Source: Bacillota bacterium
GTDB lineage: Bacteria; Bacillota; Clostridia; Peptostreptococcales; Anaerovoracaceae
Reading direction: 5' to 3'
Assembly (NCBI GenBank): GCA_019420525.1
Contig: JAHZHA010000023.1
Coordinates: forward strand, 99,012-163,011
DNA: 64,000 bases
Shown piece after piece: positions 24,512 to 33,134 of the stretch. How positions within the stretch are numbered: position 1 is the first letter of the stretch; the number at the start of each line of letters is the position of its first letter. The notes below the pieces were generated by a model. That model was given only the letters and a program-made list of their open reading frames with translations, was not told the origin of the DNA and ran no database searches. A program made the translations under genes and the position numbers.

Positions 24512-25507
24512 GTGACGATGAAAAAGAGGATCGTCATTTTTCTGTTGTTTGCGGCAGTTGTTCTGTTCCTGTCGGGATGTTCCGGAATACAGGCAGGAGG
24601 AACCAATTCAGAATCGACAGCAGCGGAATCATCCGGAGAAAAACTGAGCGTCGTTTGTACGGCTTTTCCTCAATATGATTTTGTTCGTCAGATTGCAGGG
24701 GATATGGTTGACGTTATGATGCTGGTACAGCCGGGCGCTGATGTACACCATTACGAGCCGTCACCGCAGGATATAATCGATATTTACAAATGTGATCTGT
24801 TTATCTACACAGGAGGAGAATCGGACGAATGGGCGGATCGGATTCTCGAGTCTTCCAGTTCGGAAAACCGCACAGTCATCGCAATGATGGAATGCTGCAA
24901 TAAAGCGGAGGAAGAGACGGCGGAAGGTATGTGGACGGCAGACTTTTTCGGCCACGACAGTCACGGACACGAAGAGGCGGAATACGATGAGCATGTCTGG
25001 ACTTCTCTCGAAAATGCCGCACTTATCGTCTGTGAGATCAGAGATACGCTGTGCAGGATAGACCGGGAGCATTCCGGGATGTACAGAAATAACGCTGAGG
25101 AGTATCTGGACAGTTTAGCTGAGATGAAGGAATCTTTTCAGAATGTTGTAGATAATGCACAAAGAAATACGATTGTCTTTGGAGACCGTTTTCCGCTGCT
25201 TTATTTTGTAAAAGAGTTCGGGCTCGATTATAAGGCTGCGTATCGGGGCTGTGCTGCTGATTCGGAGGCAGGTGCGGAAACGGTGGCATATCTGATCGAT
25301 GATGTATTGGACAACAATATTCCGGTGGTGGTCAAACAAGATCTGAGCAGCGGAAATATCGCCGAAGTTATCAGCGATGCGACGGGTGCAGAAGTGCGTG
25401 TATTTTATCCCTGCCACAATCTGTCCAAGGAGAATTTTGACAACGGTGAGACGTATCTCAGCCTCATGGAAAAAAACCTTGAAAGTCTGAAGGAGGCACT
25501 GAACTGA
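24512..25507 (+). CDS. Zinc (or manganese) ABC transporter substrate-binding lipoprotein, ZnuA family
   Basis: A 331-residue cluster A-I (ZnuA/TroA) metal-binding lipoprotein outside the membrane. The signal peptide has lipobox LSGC with the lipidated Cys near residue 23. Metal-ligand regions are PGADVHHYEPSPQD, a His-rich loop GHDSHGHEEAEYDEHVW typical of zinc members, and VFGDRFPLLYFVKEF. The GTG at 24512 is spaced correctly from GGAGGAG; the ATG at 24518 is the alternative. A longer frame back to 24404 overlaps the promoter and is not used. The stop overlaps the next gene's ATG. The His-rich loop favours zinc, but the metal is not proven. Confidence 0.87.
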   Translation: MTMKKRIVIFLLFAAVVLFLSGCSGIQAGGTNSESTAAESSGEKLSVVCTAFPQYDFVRQIAGDMVDVMMLVQPGADVHHYEPSPQDIIDIYKCDLFIYTGGESDEWADRILESSSSENRTVIAMMECCNKAEEETAEGMWTADFFGHDSHGHEEAEYDEHVWTSLENAALIVCEIRDTLCRIDREHSGMYRNNAEEYLDSLAEMKESFQNVVDNAQRNTIVFGDRFPLLYFVKEFGLDYKAAYRGCAADSEAGAETVAYLIDDVLDNNIPVVVKQDLSSGNIAEVISDATGAEVRVFYPCHNLSKENFDNGETYLSLMEKNLESLKEALN

Positions 25508-26217
25508 TGGTGTATATCGATTGCAGAAATGTAACTCTGTCGTATGAGGGACGGAATGTGGTGACCGATCTGACTTTCCGGATCGAAAAGGGCGATTATC
25601 TCTGTATCGTAGGAGAGAATGGATCGGGAAAGAGTACGCTGGTCAAGGGGCTGCTTGGATTTGTCAGGACGCATAGCGGAAAGATCGAATATGGAGAAGG
25701 TATTTCCAGAAACGAGATCGGTTATCTGCCTCAGCAGAACGGCAGGCAGAGGGATTTTCCGGCTTCTGTACGTGAAGTCGTGATTTCAGGCTGTCTCAAC
25801 AGGATGGGAATGAGACCTTTTTACTCATCCAAAGAAAAGAAAAAGGCAGAACAGAATCTTAAAAAACTTGGAATCAGAGAACTGGCAGGCCGTCCTTACA
25901 ACGAGTTGTCAGGAGGGCAGCAGCAGCGCGTTCTTCTGGCGAGAGCGCTCTGCGCCGCGGAAAGTCTTCTCGTTCTGGACGAACCTGTTTCCGGACTGGA
26001 TCCCATCGTGACGGCCGATATGTATGAGCTGATACGGAATCTGAATGAAGAGGACGGAATGACGGTAGTGATGGTGTCACATGATATCAAAGAAGCTCTG
26101 ATTCACGCCGGTAAAATTCTTCATCTGCGCCATGATGACTATTTTTTCGGGACGGTGGAGGAATACCGGAGAAGTCCCTATTACGATCTGCTTCAGACGG
26201 AAGGAGCTGAAAGATGA
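25507..26217 (+). CDS. Metal ABC transporter ATP-binding protein, ZnuC family
   Basis: A 236-residue ABC ATPase that powers uptake by the ZnuB permease. Visible motifs: Walker A GENGSGKST, Q-loop GYLPQQNG, signature LSGGQQQRVLLARAL, Walker B LLVLDEPVSGLD and the switch His in VMVSHD. Its ATG overlaps the znuA stop codon, and its end overlaps znuB by four bases (ATGA), so translation is probably coupled across the operon. Confidence 0.92.
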   Translation: MVYIDCRNVTLSYEGRNVVTDLTFRIEKGDYLCIVGENGSGKSTLVKGLLGFVRTHSGKIEYGEGISRNEIGYLPQQNGRQRDFPASVREVVISGCLNRMGMRPFYSSKEKKKAEQNLKKLGIRELAGRPYNELSGGQQQRVLLARALCAAESLLVLDEPVSGLDPIVTADMYELIRNLNEEDGMTVVMVSHDIKEALIHAGKILHLRHDDYFFGTVEEYRRSPYYDLLQTEGAER

Positions 26218-27032
26218 CGGTGCTAACGGAAATATTTTCTTATTCTTTTATGGTCAATGCGTTTGTCGTAGGTCTTCTGGTATCGGTATGCTGCGCACTT
26301 CTGGGCGTTACACTGGTACTGAGAAGGTATTCGATGATCGGAGACGGCCTGTCGCATGTCGGCTTTGGTGCGCTGGCGATAGGTACGGTGGCCGGGATCG
26401 CTCCTCTGAAGCTGGCAGTTCCTGTCGTAGTGGCGGCGGCGTTTCTGCTTCTTCGTATCAGCGGCAATGGAAAACTTAAAGGAGATGCCGCTATCGCACT
26501 GATTTCGACGAGTTCTCTCGCTGTGGGAATCATGGCGGTGTCGATGAACGGAGGCATCAATACGGATATCTCGAATTATATGTTCGGAAGCATACTTGCT
26601 CTGAGCAGATCGGATGTCATTATGAGTATCGTTCTATCGGCAGCAGTCATAGTATTTTTTGTTCTGTTCTATCACAGAATTTTTGCTGTGACTTTCGATG
26701 AGTCCTTTTCAAGGGCAACGGGCATGAGGACGAGCATTTATAATACAATTGTGGCTCTTTTCACGGCGCTCACTATCGTTCTGGGACTCAGAATGATGGG
26801 GGCTCTGTTGATCTCGGCGCTGATTATTTTTCCTCCGCTGACTGCCATGCGGATCTGTCGTACTTTTCGCAGCGTGACGCTGTGTTCGCTGATTCTGTCG
26901 GTGATGAGTTTCGCTGCGGGTCTGATTATGTCTTTTCTGTACGGAACGCCTGCAGGTGCGGGGATCGTCGTAACCGATCTGGTTTTGTTTATCCTGTTTG
27001 CTGCGGCGGGAACCGCTCTGAGAAACCGGTGA
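26214..27032 (+). CDS. Metal ABC transporter permease, ZnuB family
   Basis: A 272-residue integral membrane protein with about eight hydrophobic helices, of the ABC-3 permease family. The segment RRYSMIGDGLSHVGFGALAIG is the family signature near the first helices; GMRTSIYNTIVALFTALTIV and MMGALLISALIIFPP lie in the second half. It forms the membrane channel for the metal delivered by ZnuA and is the last gene of znuACB. A terminator follows at 27105. Confidence 0.92.
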   Translation: MTVLTEIFSYSFMVNAFVVGLLVSVCCALLGVTLVLRRYSMIGDGLSHVGFGALAIGTVAGIAPLKLAVPVVVAAAFLLLRISGNGKLKGDAAIALISTSSLAVGIMAVSMNGGINTDISNYMFGSILALSRSDVIMSIVLSAAVIVFFVLFYHRIFAVTFDESFSRATGMRTSIYNTIVALFTALTIVLGLRMMGALLISALIIFPPLTAMRICRTFRSVTLCSLILSVMSFAAGLIMSFLYGTPAGAGIVVTDLVLFILFAAAGTALRNR

Positions 27033-27104
27033 AAGCGATGTGCTGTGATGCAGGGAATATGTGCTGCAAACGGGAAAGCCGGTTATATATTCGGATTTAA
27101 TAAG

Positions 27105-27138
27105 CTGCTGTAGATGAAAGCTACAGCAGTTTTTCTTT
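27105..27138 (+). terminator. Terminator of znuACB
   Basis: A 9-bp stem, CTGCTGTAG (27105-27113) with CTACAGCAG (27121-27129), loop of 7 nt, then a T-rich tract. Confidence 0.88.
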
Positions 27139-27164
27139 TTTGGACAGATGGAAAGTCGTTTTTT

Positions 27165-27194
27165 GATATGAAATTCTGTTCTGCAGCATATAAA
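27165..27194 (+). promoter_or_regulatory. Possible sigma-E promoter of yqfC
   Basis: GATATGA (27165-27171), 15-nt spacer, CATATAAA (27187-27194) resembles the sporulation sigma-E pattern (-35 near ATA, -10 near CATACAHT). yqfC and yqfD belong to the mother-cell programme in Bacillus. The match is imperfect. Confidence 0.3.
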
Positions 27195-27328
27195 TAGCAG
27201 AAAGAAATGCTGCTAGCGGTTTCCGAGGAAAATACAGTCTGCTGTGTGGCTCTGCGGAATCCGCAACAGAGGTAGAGATATGTTTTCCGGCTGCTGAAGT
27301 CTTTATACAGGGAAGACAGGTGAGAAAA

Positions 27329-27673
27329 ATGATGAGTGAAAATCCGGTAAAAAGTGAGATCCTGAATGATTTCGGGATTAAGATGCCGCGGGTTCTGATC
27401 AGCGGAACGTATGCCGTGGTCGACAGCGTAAAGAAGATCTATGTACTTTCCGGCGATATTGTTACACTGGAGACGTCAGAGGGATACGTCAGTATCCTCG
27501 GCAGCGATATCTGTGTGGATACTCTCTGCGATGAACGCATCGAGCTGTCGGGAGATTTTTCGGGTGTGGAGTTCGTGCGGCCGCAGAAGGCGAAAGAATC
27601 GAAAAAGCCGGCGTCAGAGGGAGAAAATACCGGAAAGAAAACACTTTTCGGGGCGAAAGGTGAGGTGAGATGA
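27329..27673 (+). CDS. yqfC: Sporulation protein YqfC
   Basis: A 114-residue protein of the YabP/YqfC family, beta-rich and expressed in the mother cell during sporulation in Bacillus. The family pattern is seen in MPRVLISGTYAVVDSVKKIYVLSGDIVTL and YVSILGSDICVDTL; the basic ~30-residue tail is poorly conserved. AGGTGAG sits before the ATGATG pair (27329/27332); an in-frame GTG at 27320 overlaps that site. The stop codon overlaps yqfD by four bases, the usual arrangement. It marks the right edge of the accessory block. Confidence 0.88.
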   Translation: MMSENPVKSEILNDFGIKMPRVLISGTYAVVDSVKKIYVLSGDIVTLETSEGYVSILGSDICVDTLCDERIELSGDFSGVEFVRPQKAKESKKPASEGENTGKKTLFGAKGEVR

Positions 27674-28707
27674 AGAGGAAAAAAGGAAAGAAAAATATGA
27701 AACAGACGTCAGTCGTCATATTTTTTCTGGATTCCTCTGAACTCTGTGTGGAAGGATTCGGAACAGAAGAGGTGCTGAATGCCGCAGGTTACGGCAATAT
27801 TCCTGTGCGTGACGTGAAGGTGAAAGATGAAACGTCCGTGTGCCTGACCGTGCGCACTTCCGATGTATCTCATCTCATGGAGCTTCTGGGGAACCGGTAC
27901 CGTACGGAGGTGCTCGCAAGAAAAGGTATTTTGCCGTATCTGAGGCGTGCGACAGCAAGAAAAGGTCTTCTGGCGGGCGCGGTATTTTTTTTCGCCGTTT
28001 TATTTCTTCAGCAATCGTTTATCGCGGAACTGCGTATCCAGGGAGATGGGGGAATTCCGGAAAGTGAGATCGCAGAAGTTCTCAGGGAAAACGGTCTTTA
28101 TCCGGGATGCAGAAAGTCTCAGGTGGATGAAGAGGCTGTCAAAACGGCTCTGTATCTGGAATTTCCGGAACTTACCTGGACAGGACTCGATATGAAAGGT
28201 GCTCTTGCTGTTTTGGAGACGGTTTCCGGTGAAAAACTGGCAGAGGAAGATGAAAATTCCGATGCGCCATGTGATATCGTAGCGTCCAAGTCGGGATATA
28301 TAAAAGAAATCATAACACGCCACGGCACGCAGATGGTCGGGGAAGGGGACTATGTGCAGCAGGGAGATGTTCTGATCAGTTCGGAGATGCGCGCCAACAA
28401 CACGACGTATGATGAATCGAGAAATAATCTGGTGACTTACGTTCGGGCGGAAGGCGATGTGATCGCTTCTGTCGTATATGTTCTGGAAACGCAGTTTGTA
28501 AAGGGGAAGTTTACGGAAGATGAGATGAGAAAAATGGCGGATACTGCAGTCAGAAAGTATATAAGAGAGAAAATACCGGAAAAAATAGAAATACTCAAGA
28601 AAGATTTGAAGTTTTCAGAAGAAGAAAATATAATAATATGTAGAATATCACTGGAGATTTCTGAAAATATAGGATACGAAAAGGAGACGGAATTTGCGGG
28701 AACGTGA
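27670..28707 (+). CDS. yqfD: Sporulation protein YqfD
   Basis: A 345-residue protein of the YqfD family, a membrane protein of the sporulating mother cell with unclear molecular role. It has a cytoplasmic ~90-residue N-terminal part, one membrane helix (LLAGAVFFFAVLFLQQSF, about residues 99-116) and a long external part whose first segment resembles a POTRA-like fold (ELRIQGDGGIPESEIAEVL). It overlaps yqfC by four bases and phoH by fourteen, as part of yqfC-yqfD-phoH-ybeY-era, an order conserved in Bacillus. Confidence 0.88.
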   Translation: MKRKKGKKNMKQTSVVIFFLDSSELCVEGFGTEEVLNAAGYGNIPVRDVKVKDETSVCLTVRTSDVSHLMELLGNRYRTEVLARKGILPYLRRATARKGLLAGAVFFFAVLFLQQSFIAELRIQGDGGIPESEIAEVLRENGLYPGCRKSQVDEEAVKTALYLEFPELTWTGLDMKGALAVLETVSGEKLAEEDENSDAPCDIVASKSGYIKEIITRHGTQMVGEGDYVQQGDVLISSEMRANNTTYDESRNNLVTYVRAEGDVIASVVYVLETQFVKGKFTEDEMRKMADTAVRKYIREKIPEKIEILKKDLKFSEEENIIICRISLEISENIGYEKETEFAGT

Positions 28708-29671
28708 AGCAGATACGAATGAAGTGAGAATGAGAATCGAGGACGCCCAGAACAGTGCGGTCATCTTCGGAAGCGGCGATCACAACGCAAAAAAGATACA
28801 TGAAGCGTTCGGGTCGGATATCGTTCAGAGGGGCGACGAACTGATTATCCGGGGAGGGGATACGCAGAAAGCGCAGAATGCTGTCCTCGATTTTCTGTGG
28901 ATTCTGGAGCATCAGGAGGATCTGGACGCACAGAAGGCGGAATATGTACTTGAACTGAACAAAGAAGGACAGACTTATCGGAAAAGCAATTTGAAAAGCG
29001 GCATCATCTGTTTTACTCACAGGGGAAAACCTATCAAGGCAAAGACGCTGGGTCAGATCGCTTATGCCGATAATATCAGAAATAATGATATCGTATTCGG
29101 CATAGGACCTGCCGGAACGGGAAAGACTTATCTTGCGGTGGCTATGGCTGTTCACGCTCTGAAAAATAAAGAAGTGGAGAAAATCATTCTGGCGCGGCCC
29201 GCAGTCGAGGCGGGAGAAAGTCTGGGATTTCTACCGGGAGATCTCCAGGAGAAGGTAGATCCGTATCTTCGCCCTCTGTACGATGCGCTATTCGATATTC
29301 TGGGGCGCGATTCGGCTCTGAGACTGAAGGAGAAAGAGGTCATCGAAGTCGTTCCTCTGGCGTATATGAGAGGCAGGACGCTGGACAATTCATTTATCAT
29401 ACTCGATGAGGCACAGAACACGACGAGGGAGCAGATGAAGATGTTTCTGACGCGTCTGGGATTTGGTTCCAAAGCAGTCGTCACCGGTGACGTTACGCAG
29501 ATCGATCTGCCGAAGAAAAAATCTTCCGGTCTCCGGGACGCCGAACGGGTGTTGAAGGACGTAAACGGTGTCGCATTTTCTTATCTCAGACAGAACGATG
29601 TGGTGCGTCATCCTCTTGTCAGAAGAATAATCGAGGCTTACGACAGATATTATGGAGAAACAGAGGAGTAA
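28694..29671 (+). CDS. phoH: PhoH-family ATPase/RNA helicase-like protein
   Basis: A 325-residue P-loop NTPase; PhoH proteins are linked to RNA metabolism and ribosome maturation alongside YbeY. Walker A is GPAGTGKT (138-145), Walker B IILDEAQN, and the conserved ARPAVEAGESLGFLPGDLQEK and GDVTQIDLP motifs are present. The N-terminal ~110 residues look like the small KH-like domain of long PhoH proteins. The start is TTG with AAGGAGACGG upstream, overlapping the end of yqfD. It is followed 8 nt later by ybeY. Confidence 0.93.
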   Translation: MREREADTNEVRMRIEDAQNSAVIFGSGDHNAKKIHEAFGSDIVQRGDELIIRGGDTQKAQNAVLDFLWILEHQEDLDAQKAEYVLELNKEGQTYRKSNLKSGIICFTHRGKPIKAKTLGQIAYADNIRNNDIVFGIGPAGTGKTYLAVAMAVHALKNKEVEKIILARPAVEAGESLGFLPGDLQEKVDPYLRPLYDALFDILGRDSALRLKEKEVIEVVPLAYMRGRTLDNSFIILDEAQNTTREQMKMFLTRLGFGSKAVVTGDVTQIDLPKKKSSGLRDAERVLKDVNGVAFSYLRQNDVVRHPLVRRIIEAYDRYYGETEE

Positions 29672-29679
29672 ACATACCG

Positions 29680-30132
29680 GTGAATATTATTTTTGACGAA
29701 GAAGCAGATCTGGCAGAAGATATTGTAAAGAAGATGACAGAAGCAGCAGCGCTTTGTGCAGAGGCAGAAGGACTCGATCCGGAGCTGTGTGAGGTGAGTT
29801 TTTCTTTTGTGAGCGAGGATGAAATCAGACGGCTGAATGCCGAATACCGGCAGAAAGACGCTGTGACAGATGTCCTCTCATTTCCTCAGTATGATGATCT
29901 CGGAGTTTTAGACAACGAAGAAGAGATCTGCCTGGGTGATGTGGTGATCTGCAGCGGAGTGGCGCGCCGTCAGGCAGAGGAATATGGACATTCTTATGAC
30001 AGAGAAATCGTGTATCTCTTTGTGCACAGCATTCTGCATCTTCTGGGGTACGATCACATGGAAGAAGAAGAACGCCGGGAGATGCGCAGCAGAGAAGAAG
30101 ATATCATGGCAAAGATCGGGCTGGTCAGATGA
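29680..30132 (+). CDS. ybeY: Endoribonuclease YbeY
   Basis: Zinc-dependent RNase involved in 16S rRNA 3'-end maturation and 70S quality control. The 150-residue protein has the metal motif HSILHLLGYDH with His 116, 120 and 126. It starts with GTG; GAGGAG lies 12 bases before, a rather long spacing. The HD-domain gene yqfF, usual upstream, and dgkA-cdd, usual downstream in Bacillus, are missing here. Confidence 0.93.
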   Translation: MNIIFDEEADLAEDIVKKMTEAAALCAEAEGLDPELCEVSFSFVSEDEIRRLNAEYRQKDAVTDVLSFPQYDDLGVLDNEEEICLGDVVICSGVARRQAEEYGHSYDREIVYLFVHSILHLLGYDHMEEEERREMRSREEDIMAKIGLVR

Positions 30133-30187
30133 CCGCACGTGAAAAAACGGCACGGCAGACAGTTTTTGATTCGGAAAGGAACGTAGA

Positions 30188-31078
30188 ATGAAATCAGGTT
30201 TTGTAGGAATTATCGGAAGGCCTAATGTGGGAAAATCGACGCTGCTGAATTCGATCATCGGAGAGAAGGTCGCGATTACATCCAGCAAGGCTCAGACTAC
30301 CAGAAATGCTATTCGCGGGATTTATACTGACGATGAATATCAGATCATATTTATCGACACGCCGGGGATTCACAAACCGAAAAACAAGCTGGGTGCCTAT
30401 CTGACGAATACCGCGGTATCCACTCTGAACGAGGTGGATGTCATCCTCTTTCTGGTGGACGACAGTCTCTCCAGCGGTCCGGGAGACAGGTATATTCTGG
30501 ATCTCCTGAAAAAGGTGAAAAAAACTCCCAAGATACTCATCATCAACAAGATCGATCTCATCGAACCGGAGGAATACCGGAAGATTTATGAAGAATACGA
30601 AGACTGCGGTGTCTTTGATGAAATCATCGGCGTCAGCGCTCTGAAAGGACGCAATACAGACGTCTGCGTGGAAAAGATCCGTCCTTTTATCGGAGAGGGA
30701 CCGATGTATTTTCCGAAGGAGATGTTTACGGACAACCCGATGCGTTTTCTCGTTTCGGAGATTATCCGGGAAAAGACGCTCCTCTATCTGAAGGAGGAGG
30801 TGCCTCACGGCATCGCTGTGGAGATCGAGCAGTATGAAGAGGCTGACGACTGTACGAATATCAGCGCTGTGATCTACTGCGAAAAGCCTTCGCACAAAGG
30901 CATTATCATCGGCGCTCAGGGAAAGAAGCTGAAAGGTATCGGAAAGGCTGCGCGTCTCGATATCGAACCGCTGATCGGCTCCAGAGTATATCTGCAGCTG
31001 TGGGTGAAAGTGAAGGCAAACTGGCGTGAGAGCGATGTGGCAATCAGCAATTTCGGATACAAGAACGACGCACAGTAG
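30188..31078 (+). CDS. era: GTPase Era
   Basis: Essential GTPase that binds the 16S rRNA 3' end and helps assemble 30S subunits. The 296-residue protein has G1 GRPNVGKS (10-17), G3 DTPG in FIDTPGIHKPKNKLG, G4 NKID, and a C-terminal KH domain with GIIIGAQGKKLKGIGKAARLDIE region features. GGAAAGGAAC precedes the ATG. It follows ybeY, whose product acts on the same rRNA end, and precedes recO as in most Firmicutes. Confidence 0.97.
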   Translation: MKSGFVGIIGRPNVGKSTLLNSIIGEKVAITSSKAQTTRNAIRGIYTDDEYQIIFIDTPGIHKPKNKLGAYLTNTAVSTLNEVDVILFLVDDSLSSGPGDRYILDLLKKVKKTPKILIINKIDLIEPEEYRKIYEEYEDCGVFDEIIGVSALKGRNTDVCVEKIRPFIGEGPMYFPKEMFTDNPMRFLVSEIIREKTLLYLKEEVPHGIAVEIEQYEEADDCTNISAVIYCEKPSHKGIIIGAQGKKLKGIGKAARLDIEPLIGSRVYLQLWVKVKANWRESDVAISNFGYKNDAQ

Positions 31079-31135
31079 AATTGACCGGGACTTTTCTATA
31101 GCAAACGTAAATACGGGAAGGAAGGCGGAAAGAAG

Positions 31136-31885
31136 ATGATTACCGAAACGGACGGAATAATCCTGAAACAGACGCGTCTTCCCGATGACAGACGGATGCT
31201 GGTGCTGTTTACCCGGAAATTCGGAAAGATCAGTGCAGGTACCGGCATACGGCTCAGCGGAAAGAGCAAATCGTCACTGGCGCTGCGGGTATTTACCCAT
31301 GGGAGATATGAGCTGTTTTTCGGCGGCAGAAGCTGCAATATCAACGCGGCAGAGACGCTGAACAGCTATTTTAAAATAGGCGAGGATGTCGACAAATATA
31401 TGATGGCTTCGTATGTTCTGGAGTTTACCGATCGTCTGACGGCGGAAAACCAGCCTAATGAGAAACTGTTCGAATTACTGCTGGAGTTTATGCGTATCCT
31501 CGAAAAGAGAAAGACGAAGCCGGAGTCCCTCCTTCTGATTTATCAGTGGAAAGCTCTGGAAGCCTGTGGATTTATGCCGGATCTGGACTTCTGCGTCCGG
31601 TGCGGCGCCCCGGCGGAAAGTTCCGGAAGATGTTTTTCTGTAGCGGAGGGCGGACTGATCTGTGAAAAGTGCAGCCATTCAGGCGATATAAACAAGAGTT
31701 TGCTTTATAGCGTGGAATTTGATATAATTAAAATATTAAAATCTATTCGGGACAACGAGATCGGAGCGTTTGAAAATCTCGCGCTCCACGACGGTGTATA
31801 CGGCTGCCTGAAGTCCATTTTGCGCGATTACATATCCTATCATCTGGATATTAATAAATTAAAAAGTGAAAATTATCTGATTTAA
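31136..31885 (+). CDS. recO: DNA repair protein RecO
   Basis: Recombination mediator that with RecR loads RecA on SSB-coated DNA. The 249-residue protein has an N-terminal OB-fold (TDGIILKQTRLPDDRRMLVLF) and a helical C-terminal part with a zinc-binding pair of motifs, CVRCG and CEKC (about residues 153-179). GGAAGGAAGGCGG precedes the ATG. It ends 17 nt before the UBA/DUF4342 gene. Confidence 0.93.
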   Translation: MITETDGIILKQTRLPDDRRMLVLFTRKFGKISAGTGIRLSGKSKSSLALRVFTHGRYELFFGGRSCNINAAETLNSYFKIGEDVDKYMMASYVLEFTDRLTAENQPNEKLFELLLEFMRILEKRKTKPESLLLIYQWKALEACGFMPDLDFCVRCGAPAESSGRCFSVAEGGLICEKCSHSGDINKSLLYSVEFDIIKILKSIRDNEIGAFENLALHDGVYGCLKSILRDYISYHLDINKLKSENYLI

Positions 31886-31902
31886 AAAGGCGGTGTTATA
31901 GT

Positions 31903-32865
31903 ATGGAGATTACACTCGAAAAAATTGAACTGATTAAAGATCGTACCGGCGTAAGCTATGCAGAGGCAAAGGCTGCCCTTGAAAAAGCGAACGGCAGCGT
32001 GGTTGACGCTATCATTATGATCGAAGAAGAGATCGATATCGCCCCGAAGACGAAAGCCGGAGATCAGGCTTCTCAGATTGTGGAAAAAGTAAAAGAACTC
32101 GTAAGAAAAGGCAATGTATCCAAGATTCTCGTGAAGAAAAACGATGAGACGATCGTAAATCTTCCGGTAAATGTGGGACTGTTGGGAATTGTGTTCGTTC
32201 CGTGGGTCACGCTTGTATCTGTCATCGCGGCGCTGGGAACGAAATGTTCCATTGAGCTGGTGAAAGATAACGGAGAAATCGTAAACCTCAGCAGTAAGGC
32301 CGCTGAGACGTTTGACGATGTGAAGTCGAATTATTCTGTCATCGCGGACGATCTGAAAGAAAAAGGCGAAGACGCGTTTTCTCAGGTGAAGGAAAAAGCA
32401 TCCTCTGTCATCGGCAGAATGAAGCGTGATTACGATGAATTTGAAGACGAGGATTACTTCAATTTTGACGATTTCGACGACAGTGTGTTCGATGATGAGG
32501 AGAAAGCGGATACTTCCGATGGTCCGGCAGACAGTGCGCCGGATACGAAGAGAGAGTCTGCACCCGCAGAAAGTTTTGCCGATAAAGTGACAGACAGAGC
32601 GGAAGAATTGAAAGACGGCGCAGCCGAGAAGATGAGAGATCTCGCTGATGCGGCAGCAGAGAAAAAGGATGCAGCTGCTGAATGGATGAGAGAGACGGCA
32701 GACGATACGGCAGACAGAGCAAAAGATACTGCTGCTACTGTCAAAGAAAAGCTGGAAGACGCTGCAGATGCCGCGAAAGACAGATTCGACGAAGCCGGCG
32801 AAAAGTTTGAGGAGACGATCGAAGGATATAAGGCGAAAAAAAATAAGTTCCGTTTCTTCGAATAA
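31903..32865 (+). CDS. UBA-like/DUF4342 protein with a long LEA-like amphipathic tail
   Basis: A 320-residue protein of unknown function. Residues 1-40 look like a UBA-like three-helix domain (LEKIELIKDRTGVSYAEAKA), residues ~50-115 match DUF4342 with a hydrophobic stretch LPVNVGLLGIVFVPWVTLV that could insert in or lie on the membrane, residues ~116-195 are acidic (EFEDEDYFNFDDFDD), and residues ~196-310 are a low-complexity Ala/Asp/Glu/Lys amphipathic helix with repeated AAEKKDAAAEW/TADRAKDTA-type units like LEA or apolipoprotein tails. It follows recO closely and ends at a large hairpin. Confidence 0.7.
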   Translation: MEITLEKIELIKDRTGVSYAEAKAALEKANGSVVDAIIMIEEEIDIAPKTKAGDQASQIVEKVKELVRKGNVSKILVKKNDETIVNLPVNVGLLGIVFVPWVTLVSVIAALGTKCSIELVKDNGEIVNLSSKAAETFDDVKSNYSVIADDLKEKGEDAFSQVKEKASSVIGRMKRDYDEFEDEDYFNFDDFDDSVFDDEEKADTSDGPADSAPDTKRESAPAESFADKVTDRAEELKDGAAEKMRDLADAAAEKKDAAAEWMRETADDTADRAKDTAATVKEKLEDAADAAKDRFDEAGEKFEETIEGYKAKKNKFRFFE

Positions 32866-32893
32866 TTTCGGTCGGATTCGGAACAAACCGAAT

Positions 32894-32937
32894 CTGCCGC
32901 GGGATACCGGCGCATGTTCGCCGGCGCCCCGCGGCAG
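32894..32937 (+). terminator. Nested GC-rich hairpin after the DUF4342 gene
   Basis: An outer 10-bp stem, CTGCCGCGGG (32894-32903) with CCCGCGGCAG (32928-32937), encloses an inner stem CCGGCG (32907-32912) with CGCCGG (32919-32924). Only a weak T-tract follows (GATTTTATG), so termination may be partial. Confidence 0.6.
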
Positions 32938-33134
32938 AGTGATTTTATGACAGGCAGAGAAATTTAATCTTTTAATGCCATAAAAATAAAAGTATACATA
33001 TATGCAAGTATACCAAAATGTCTGCAAACATGATAAAATACCATACAGGACAAAAAAGTCCGCGGATTTTGTCGGGCTGTCCGTGTGGTGTTTTGTCTTA
33101 TGAAATAAAATATATTACAGGGAGATTAAGAGAA

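Noticed and set aside
32938..33134. Possible T-box leader before glyS
   Set aside because: The leader is under ~200 nt, there is no AGGGTGG-type T-box sequence and no terminator/antiterminator pair; only a 7-bp hairpin is visible.
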